A stretch of 22,981 nt of DNA. Source: a virus. Below the pieces are notes generated by a model, which saw only the letters and a program-made list of their open reading frames with translations, did not search any database and had not been told where the DNA came from. The translations under genes and the position numbers were made by a program. Location: positions 1 through 22,981 of the IMG/VR virus record IMGVR_UViG_3300047457_000106. One strand, 5' to 3'. Shown here one piece after another: positions 18,909 through 22,981 of this stretch (positions are counted from its first letter, which is position 1; every line of letters begins with the position of its first letter).

Positions 18909-20055
18909 AGCTTCCGTAATTTGCCCCTATGCCTAACGTTTCCATTTCGTGGTATCTAAATGCGTCGATAGCGTGGTTATTAAAATCGATAGGCTTGTTT
19001 AAGCGCTTGCCTTGTTTGTCGGTGTCCCAAACATACGAGCGTAATTCTTTGATTAAATTACCGCTGTTTGACGTTACTAAGTATTCGTTACGCTGAATAA
19101 CGTCTATTCCGTAGTTTATCGAATCCTTGCCTTTGGTTACTCCTTTAATCGTTATTCCGTAGCGTTTTATTTCGTCTATACTTTTTGGTTCGGAGGAATC
19201 CGCGTAAACGGGTACGTGTTTTGGTAGCAGCTTGGCTATTTCGCTATTTAGTAACCCTGTTTGGTAGGCTAACTCGTTAACGATTCGTTGCCCGTTGTAA
19301 TTGTATATTTCAATAATAGCGGTCGGGTCGTTTGTGTAACCAAAGTCCAAACCTATTCCAAGCAACTTCGCTTCTTTGGGTATCGTATCAATTTGTTTCC
19401 AATTTGAGAACACAACCCCCTCTAACATTCCTAATTGCCCTTCGCCGTAAACCTTCCACCAATTAGCCCAATATGTAGACGTTTTCGCTTTCTCTTTGTT
19501 CTTTTCGATTTGGTCTATTATGCTTTGGTCTAAGGCTTCGTTATCCTTGTACGTGAGAATTAAAAAATCGGAGTCGGGTTCGTCTTTTAGTTCGGTGTGT
19601 ACCCAAAATTCGTTAGCAGGGTTAAAATCTAAATATACTTCTTTTCGTGTTCGTATAGCAAGTTCGTTATAGGAATCGAAGGTTACGTTATTACATTCGT
19701 TGATATAAAGAATATCGCGCCTTGCACCACGGAGTTTACTCGAATCGTCTGCGGAAAAGAATTCGATAACGCTTCCGTTTGCGAACTCGTATCTTAAAAG
19801 TGACTTGTTAAACCTATCTTCGAAAAACCTACCCGTCCACTTCATTATTTTTAGGAAATCCTTTAGCGCACCCCTTCGTAAATGTGGGATTGTTTCCGCT
19901 ACTATACTTATTTCCAAACCTTCCTGCCGTGCGGCTTTGTCGATTAACACGGGTATTATTCCGAATGTCTTACCCGCAGAAGTTCCGCCCTGAATAATCT
20001 TAATTCGTTTTTTAAGATTCAGTATCTTCCGTATCGCTGTTGTCTTCCGAAACAT
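18895..20055 (-). CDS. terL: Large terminase subunit (terL)
   Basis: This 386-residue motor protein pumps DNA into the prohead and cuts it. The ATPase domain shows Walker A GGTSAGKT (23-30), Walker B ILYINE (115-120, catalytic E120) and a DFNPANEFWVHTE segment (143-155) with motif-III-like features. The nuclease domain shows GIGLDFGYTNDP (D237), VYADSSEP (D286) and NNHAIDAFRY (D364), the three acidic positions of the RNase H-like fold. Length and motifs fit the Terminase_3/PBSX-type family. The ATG at 20055 lies inside the small terminase gene (44-base overlap). Confidence 0.95.
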   Translation of the reverse strand: MFRKTTAIRKILNLKKRIKIIQGGTSAGKTFGIIPVLIDKAARQEGLEISIVAETIPHLRRGALKDFLKIMKWTGRFFEDRFNKSLLRYEFANGSVIEFFSADDSSKLRGARRDILYINECNNVTFDSYNELAIRTRKEVYLDFNPANEFWVHTELKDEPDSDFLILTYKDNEALDQSIIDQIEKNKEKAKTSTYWANWWKVYGEGQLGMLEGVVFSNWKQIDTIPKEAKLLGIGLDFGYTNDPTAIIEIYNYNGQRIVNELAYQTGLLNSEIAKLLPKHVPVYADSSEPKSIDEIKRYGITIKGVTKGKDSINYGIDVIQRNEYLVTSNSGNLIKELRSYVWDTDKQGKRLNKPIDFNNHAIDAFRYHEMETLGIGANYGSYAIR

Positions 20056-20458
20056 CGGGGAATAATGGTTGTTCTACGTTGGTAATTTCTTTCTTTTCTA
20101 CTAAGTTGTTTAGACGTGCCGTAATGCTTGGGTTATAGATTCCCGCCATACCACCGCCTATTTGGTCGTTTCTAACTTCCTTGCGTATACGCGTAACGAT
20201 AGTTGAAAATCGCTTATATCTATTATTCGAATTTGCAAAATAATTCGATAGGTCTTGTATTATTCCTAAATCCGCGCAATAACATTCGAACCCTTCTATG
20301 GTTAAAGGTCGTTCAAGTTCGCTATATTCGCTCCTACCTTCTTTACCTACGAAAGTATGTTTTAAGATTGGATTGTTCTTTACGTGTCTTTTGTATTCGG
20401 TGAATAGTTCCCAAAGGTGTTCGGGGCTATGTATTTTATTTGGTCTTCCTTGTCCCAT
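20012..20458 (-). CDS. terS: Small terminase subunit (terS)
   Basis: A 148-residue helical protein beginning MGQGRPNKIHSPEHLWELFT, with RPLTIEGFECYCADLGIIQD, then YFANSNNRYKRFSTIVTRIR and a conserved MAGIYNPSITARLNNLVEKK. This matches the P22 gp3-like DNA-packaging family, whose N-terminal helices bind the pac or cos site. The C-terminus is acidic (EDNSDTEDTES) and probably contacts the large subunit. It directly precedes the large terminase and overlaps the small upstream gene by 23 bases. Confidence 0.85.
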   Translation of the reverse strand: MGQGRPNKIHSPEHLWELFTEYKRHVKNNPILKHTFVGKEGRSEYSELERPLTIEGFECYCADLGIIQDLSNYFANSNNRYKRFSTIVTRIRKEVRNDQIGGGMAGIYNPSITARLNNLVEKKEITNVEQPLFPDVSEDNSDTEDTES

Positions 20459-20618
20459 TGTTTTCGTGTTTTGATAATTTAGATTCCTCGTAAGTAGACG
20501 AACAAACTGCTAAACGTTGGTCGGTGTCGGGAAATTCTTTTACCATTGTATCGTTAGACATACAACGCATAACGAATTCTTTTTTTTCTTCGTTAGGATT
20601 CGGCTTCGGTATTGGCAT
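20436..20618 (-). CDS. Small conserved phage protein (60 aa)
   Basis: Begins MPIPKPNPNEEKKEFVMRCM and has MVKEFPDTDQRLAVCSSTYE, with two Cys at 19 and 39. The PIPKP-N-E-F-RCM-(N)-EFPD-DQR-AVC pattern is a widespread small module, sometimes fused to prohead proteases or portal proteins, and here is a stand-alone gene before the terminase. Its function is unknown. It overlaps the 131-residue gene upstream by 26 bases and the small terminase downstream by 23 bases. Confidence 0.75.
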   Translation of the reverse strand: MPIPKPNPNEEKKEFVMRCMSNDTMVKEFPDTDQRLAVCSSTYEESKLSKHENNGTRKTK

Positions 20619-20988
20619 TTTCTTCTTTGTAAATTGAATATAGCTTGTTTAACTTGTTTACGATTTCCCTAACGCAACTACCGCAGGAAGTCGGTTGCAT
20701 TCTTTGTTTAAATACTCGGTTGTAAATCTTCAATAGTTCCCTTTGTTGGTTAGGACTTACGCTGCTTTTTAGGTTAGTATAAAAATCGTCAAGGTATGTG
20801 TATTCGTCTTCCGTTAGGCATTCGGGTTTTGTGTACCTCCAAAGTTCGTTTAACTTTGCCTTACGTTCTTCGCATCCGCAATCTTCGCCAAGTACCCATT
20901 TAGCTACCTTGGCTATTCCTGTAACTTCTAAAATGTTTTCTACCGTGTCTCCTAGTCCTTCGGCTTGTTTTTTTCTTGGTCGTGCCAT
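20593..20988 (-). CDS. Putative zinc-binding phage protein (131 aa)
   Basis: Begins MARPRKKQAEGLGDTVENIL and contains GEDCGCEERKAKLNELWRYT and TSCGSCVREIVNKLN. The two CxC/CxxC pairs (C37, C39 and C103, C106) make a metal site plausible. The middle is helical. Proteins with DCGC-R-K-LN before the terminase genes are common in Bacteroidetes phages, but without a known function. It starts eight bases after the sigma-like gene, and is probably transcribed with it. Confidence 0.65.
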   Translation of the reverse strand: MARPRKKQAEGLGDTVENILEVTGIAKVAKWVLGEDCGCEERKAKLNELWRYTKPECLTEDEYTYLDDFYTNLKSSVSPNQQRELLKIYNRVFKQRMQPTSCGSCVREIVNKLNKLYSIYKEENANTEAES

Positions 20989-20995
20989 AGTTGTT

Positions 20996-21529
20996 TTATT
21001 TAATTAATTCGTAATCCGTGTTTTTGTAATCTTCGTATTCCTCCTTAAACTTAATCCTTACTTTGCTTTTGCAGTTCTTTAAGGTATTGAAAATAGAACT
21101 GCTTGAAATGGTAGTTTCTTTAGCTATGTCTCTAATACTTAAGTCCGTGTCTTTGTAGATTGTGAATAGTTGTTTGTCGTACCAATGCCACGAATCAACT
21201 TCCTCGTAAATCTTAGCTAGCATTCTTGCGTAGGCTTCTTCCTTTGGCAAGTTGGTTGGTTCGTCTTTTAGCAGGGGTAAGTTATCTAAGTTTACCATTT
21301 CTCCCTTTTTTTCGCTCTTAACGTGTAATAAGTAAAGATTGCGTAGAACAAAATACATAAAACCTTTATTAACTTGCCCATTTTGAATAACGTTTTCAGG
21401 TTTGCAATATCGGTACAAACGTAGGTAGGATTCCTGTACAATGTCTTCCGCGTAAAAATCTTCGCCAAAAGTTTTTACAAGTTTAACCCATTCTTTATGG
21501 TCTTTAGCTACTACGCTTACCCATTCCAT
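20996..21529 (-). CDS. Sigma-70-like RNA polymerase factor
   Basis: The 177-residue protein has the ECF/sigma-70 layout. Region 2 shows FYAEDIVQESYLRLYRY (25-41) and FMYFVLRNLYLLHVKSEKKG, the core-binding and -10 recognition helices. A linker follows, then region 4 (KQLFTIYKDTDLSIRDIAKE and TTISSSSIFNTLKNCKSKVR), a helix-turn-helix. Such phage factors can redirect host RNA polymerase to late genes, or act as terminase-linked DNA-binding proteins. It is the first gene after a probable promoter (21547-21554) and leads the packaging and virion genes, so it could autoregulate the late transcript. Confidence 0.85.
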   Translation of the reverse strand: MEWVSVVAKDHKEWVKLVKTFGEDFYAEDIVQESYLRLYRYCKPENVIQNGQVNKGFMYFVLRNLYLLHVKSEKKGEMVNLDNLPLLKDEPTNLPKEEAYARMLAKIYEEVDSWHWYDKQLFTIYKDTDLSIRDIAKETTISSSSIFNTLKNCKSKVRIKFKEEYEDYKNTDYELIK

Positions 21530-21546
21530 TTTGTTTAATTTGTCAT

Positions 21547-21554
21547 CAAATATA
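21547..21554 (-). promoter_or_regulatory. Possible -7 promoter box before the sigma-like gene
   Basis: The minus strand has TATATTTG, identical to the -7 box at 896-903, in a very AT-rich 46-base gap. It is 17 bases upstream of the start codon. At the -33 distance TAAG is found, not TTTG, so the upstream element is weak or absent. It could be an activator-dependent promoter, or a promoter recognised by the phage sigma-like factor itself. Confidence 0.45.
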
Positions 21555-21575
21555 ATATTTATATTTTAATTACAC

Positions 21576-21785
21576 TTACTTAAATCCTTTTTGGTGTCGG
21601 TATACGTATTCGTCTAAGGTTCTAAGGGTTTTAATGCTTACCAATGCACCTGACAAAAAACGGTCTATGGTATATTGGTGCATTTTTAACCCTTTGGATT
21701 TAATTTCCTTTACAACTTGGTTTCGTGTTTTGGTAAGGAGTATATTTTTCAACTCCTTACGTAAGCTATTATCGTCTATAAACAT
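21576..21785 (-). CDS. Small putative DNA-binding protein (69 aa)
   Basis: Begins MFIDDNSLRKELKNILLTKT and continues QVVKEIKSKGLKMHQYTIDR and FLSGALVSIKTLRTLDEYVY. The arrangement of basic helices and the QYTIDRFLSGALVSIKTLRTL segment look like a helix-turn-helix of the Cro/phage repressor type, where the second helix would be the recognition helix. It lies between the methyltransferase and sigma-like genes, a fitting place for a regulator, two bases after the methyltransferase stop. Sequence resemblance is weak, so the role is uncertain. Confidence 0.5.
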   Translation of the reverse strand: MFIDDNSLRKELKNILLTKTRNQVVKEIKSKGLKMHQYTIDRFLSGALVSIKTLRTLDEYVYRHQKGFK

Positions 21786-21787
21786 AT

Positions 21788-22408
21788 CTAAAAAAGTTTT
21801 AATTGCGCGGTGTGGTTGTTAATTCGTTTTAATGCTGCTTCGTAGTATTCAGTATCTAATTCGCAAGCGGTTAATTCAAAGCCGTAATCGTGGCAGGCTA
21901 TCGCAATACTTCCGCTTCCTAAGTGAGTGTCAAGTATTTTATGTCCTTCTTTTGCGTATTTATCTAAAAGCCATTTGTAAAGTTTTATTGGTTTTTGTGT
22001 TGGGTGTATTTTTCCGTCTTTAGGTACCGAATACTTAAAAATTTTAGCTAATTTATCGAATGAAGTCCACGCTAATTCAGCCATAGCCAAAGTAAAATCA
22101 TCGCTTATTTGTTTATCCCATACAATAAAACAACGCGTAGGCGGTAAATTAAAATAATTCCCACCCCATATTATTTGGTTTTTACTAACCCTAAAAAGTT
22201 CATTAAAATACTCATCTTTTGGGACACAATCCCAACCTTTATCAACAACTTCATTAAATTTCATTTTGCCACTTTTCCCACCCTTAAATTTATCTCCAAT
22301 TCCATAAGGCGGGTCGACTATCGCTAAATCAAAATACTCGTCGGGATAACGTGACATTAATAACATATTGTCTTCGTTGGTTATTTCTATTTTGTCCGTT
22401 ACCTGCAT
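21788..22408 (-). CDS. DNA adenine methyltransferase (beta-class, DPPY)
   Basis: This 206-residue enzyme transfers a methyl group from S-adenosylmethionine to an amino group in DNA. The catalytic motif DPPYG (32-36) comes first; HPTQKPIKLYKWLL (135-148) and the SAM-binding ILDTHLGSGSIAIA (158-171) with ELD (183-185) come last. This order (IV before I) marks the beta class; DPPY points to N6-adenine. The segment between the two halves (75-135) is short and gives the target specificity, which cannot be read here. No cognate nuclease gene is nearby, so it is probably a solitary protective methylase. The centre of its gene (22144-22309) is free of CpG. Confidence 0.88.
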   Translation of the reverse strand: MQVTDKIEITNEDNMLLMSRYPDEYFDLAIVDPPYGIGDKFKGGKSGKMKFNEVVDKGWDCVPKDEYFNELFRVSKNQIIWGGNYFNLPPTRCFIVWDKQISDDFTLAMAELAWTSFDKLAKIFKYSVPKDGKIHPTQKPIKLYKWLLDKYAKEGHKILDTHLGSGSIAIACHDYGFELTACELDTEYYEAALKRINNHTAQLKLF

Positions 22409-22409
22409 A

Positions 22410-22646
22410 TTAAAAGGGTAAATCGTCTTCGTCTATTATTTGCGTGTTTACTTGTTTTGGCGCTTCGTTGGTTCGGGGTTCGCTGAATGAACACGAAAAA
22501 TATTTCATTCCTTTGCTAGATTCTTTAAGCCACAACGCTATTTCCATTTCTTTTCCGTTTACGTTTACTTTACCTCGGTAGTCGGGTTGATTACCTTGTT
22601 TTTTGTCATTCTTAAAAATTGCTCCCGTGTTGTTTTTTGTTTCCAT
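22410..22646 (-). CDS. DUF736/SSB-like small protein (78 aa)
   Basis: Begins METKNNTGAIFKNDKKQGNQ and continues PDYRGKVNVNGKEMEIALWL and KYFSCSFSEP to the end IIDEDDLPF. The GAIFKN-PDYRG-IALWLKES-KG-YFS pattern matches small single-domain proteins near DUF736, which have an OB-like beta pattern. The acidic DEDDLPF tail equals the C-terminal tip of single-stranded DNA-binding proteins, used to recruit partners. A role in replication or recombination is therefore likely. It stands two bases before the methyltransferase gene. Confidence 0.7.
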   Translation of the reverse strand: METKNNTGAIFKNDKKQGNQPDYRGKVNVNGKEMEIALWLKESSKGMKYFSCSFSEPRTNEAPKQVNTQIIDEDDLPF

Positions 22647-22649
22647 TTT

Positions 22650-22871
22650 TTATTTATTTAAGTTTATTTCGTTTTCGTTTAGGCTATCGTTTAGAAAATC
22701 TTGTAGCCTTTCTACTATTTGCCATTCGTCTTCGTTTAATTCTTCGTACTTGTATAGCTTTCGAAGTTCTTGTTGAAGTTCCCAAAGAACTACAAACATA
22801 TCTTTGCCTTTTGTTGCGCAGTAAAATTCGTGTTCGTCTTCGGGCAGGTTAAATGTTAGTTTTGCTTTCAT
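22650..22871 (-). CDS. Small acidic hypothetical protein (73 aa)
   Basis: Read from the ATG at 22871, the protein is MKAKLTFNLPEDEHEFYCAT and continues LWELQQELRKLYKYEELNED, a beta start then two or three acidic helices. Similar small proteins (KATLTFNLPEE with LWELDQELR) are common near replication genes in phages. A longer reading from 22949 adds a Met/Gln/Asn-rich stretch, but that DNA is the end of the upstream gene in another frame, so the shorter start is right. Its function is unknown. Confidence 0.75.
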   Translation of the reverse strand: MKAKLTFNLPEDEHEFYCATKGKDMFVVLWELQQELRKLYKYEELNEDEWQIVERLQDFLNDSLNENEINLNK

Positions 22872-22981
22872 AGGTTTCTTTGTAGTATTGTTCTGCTGTT
22901 GCGTATTTTGGCTCATCATCATATCTTGCATCATCCCAAGCATCGGCAAAACCTATTTCATATGCATTTTCAATCTGCTCT
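22849..22981 (-). CDS. Hypothetical phage protein, 3' end (cut by right window edge)
   Basis: The last 43 residues of a gene that enters from beyond the window: EQIENAYEIGFADAWDDARY and DDEPKYATAEQYYKETYESK, then TNI and a stop at 22849. The frame is open over the whole visible length, has a sensible composition, and resembles the C-terminal (E/K)YxxAEQYYxETY module of small phage proteins. It ends 23 bases inside the next gene. The N-terminal part is outside the window. Confidence 0.7.
   Translation of the reverse strand, partial: EQIENAYEIGFADAWDDARYDDEPKYATAEQYYKETYESKTNI

Noticed and set aside
22650-22949. 99-residue reading with a Met/Gln/Asn-rich N-terminus
   Set aside because: The first 26 residues overlap the end of an upstream gene in another frame; the start at 22871 is better.
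1-22981. tRNA genes, CRISPR arrays, insertion sequences, integrase or att sites
   Set aside because: None was seen on reading both strands; a structured search for tRNAs was not possible here.

Overview
This window is a late-gene block of a tailed, siphovirus-like bacteriophage that most likely infects a Bacteroidetes (Flavobacterium-type) host. Every supported gene lies on the minus strand, so the map reads from right to left. The host guess rests on three things seen in the sequence. There is a promoter of the form TTTG-N20-TATATTTG (896-927), the Bacteroidetes -33/-7 architecture. Gene starts have A-rich leaders instead of Shine-Dalgarno motifs. The protein set (phage holin, Amidase_2 endolysin, XkdF-type protease, small Cys-rich proteins) looks like that of phages of this phylum. 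No integrase, repressor system, tRNA or CRISPR array was seen, so lifestyle is undecided.

Layout in transcription order. Right end (22981-20436): a gene cut by the window edge, a small acidic protein, an SSB/DUF736-like protein, a beta-class DNA adenine methyltransferase, a small putative DNA-binding protein, a sigma-70-like factor, and two small conserved phage proteins. Packaging (20458-18895): small and large terminase. Tail (18908-11057): tail assembly chaperones joined by a probable -1 frameshift, tail completion and neck proteins, two large tail/baseplate proteins, a 58-residue gene and the tape measure. Head (11035-4464): XkdF-type protease, two tiny genes, a coiled-coil protein, scaffold, major capsid protein, a probable tail tube protein, a small protein, the portal fused to a Cys/His domain, and a head-tail connector. 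Fibre and lysis (4467-1905): fibre-like protein, small proteins, holin, amidase, and a unimolecular-spanin-like lipoprotein, followed by a calcineurin-like phosphoesterase and a strong terminator (1002-1028). Left end (927-1): a separate unit of very small genes with its own promoter and repeated leader elements.

Genes are packed tightly. Most junctions overlap as ATGA, TAATG or ATGANTAA, which suggests translational coupling. Gaps are short: the longest stretch without a gene is about 190 bases (860-1047), and it holds a promoter and a terminator. Two further hairpin terminators flank the tail tube gene and probably tune expression of capsid and tail tube against the rest.

The most noteworthy signals are these. 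(1) A nine-T slippery run in the tail chaperone gene sits at the start of a 244-base region with two open frames. (2) GATC is completely absent from the window by manual scan, and CCGG appears absent too. (3) The tail module comes before the head module, with the portal far from the terminase. (4) Small tail and head genes and several gene starts become visible only when junctions are read closely. (5) A coiled-coil gene is strikingly CpG-poor and looks recently acquired.
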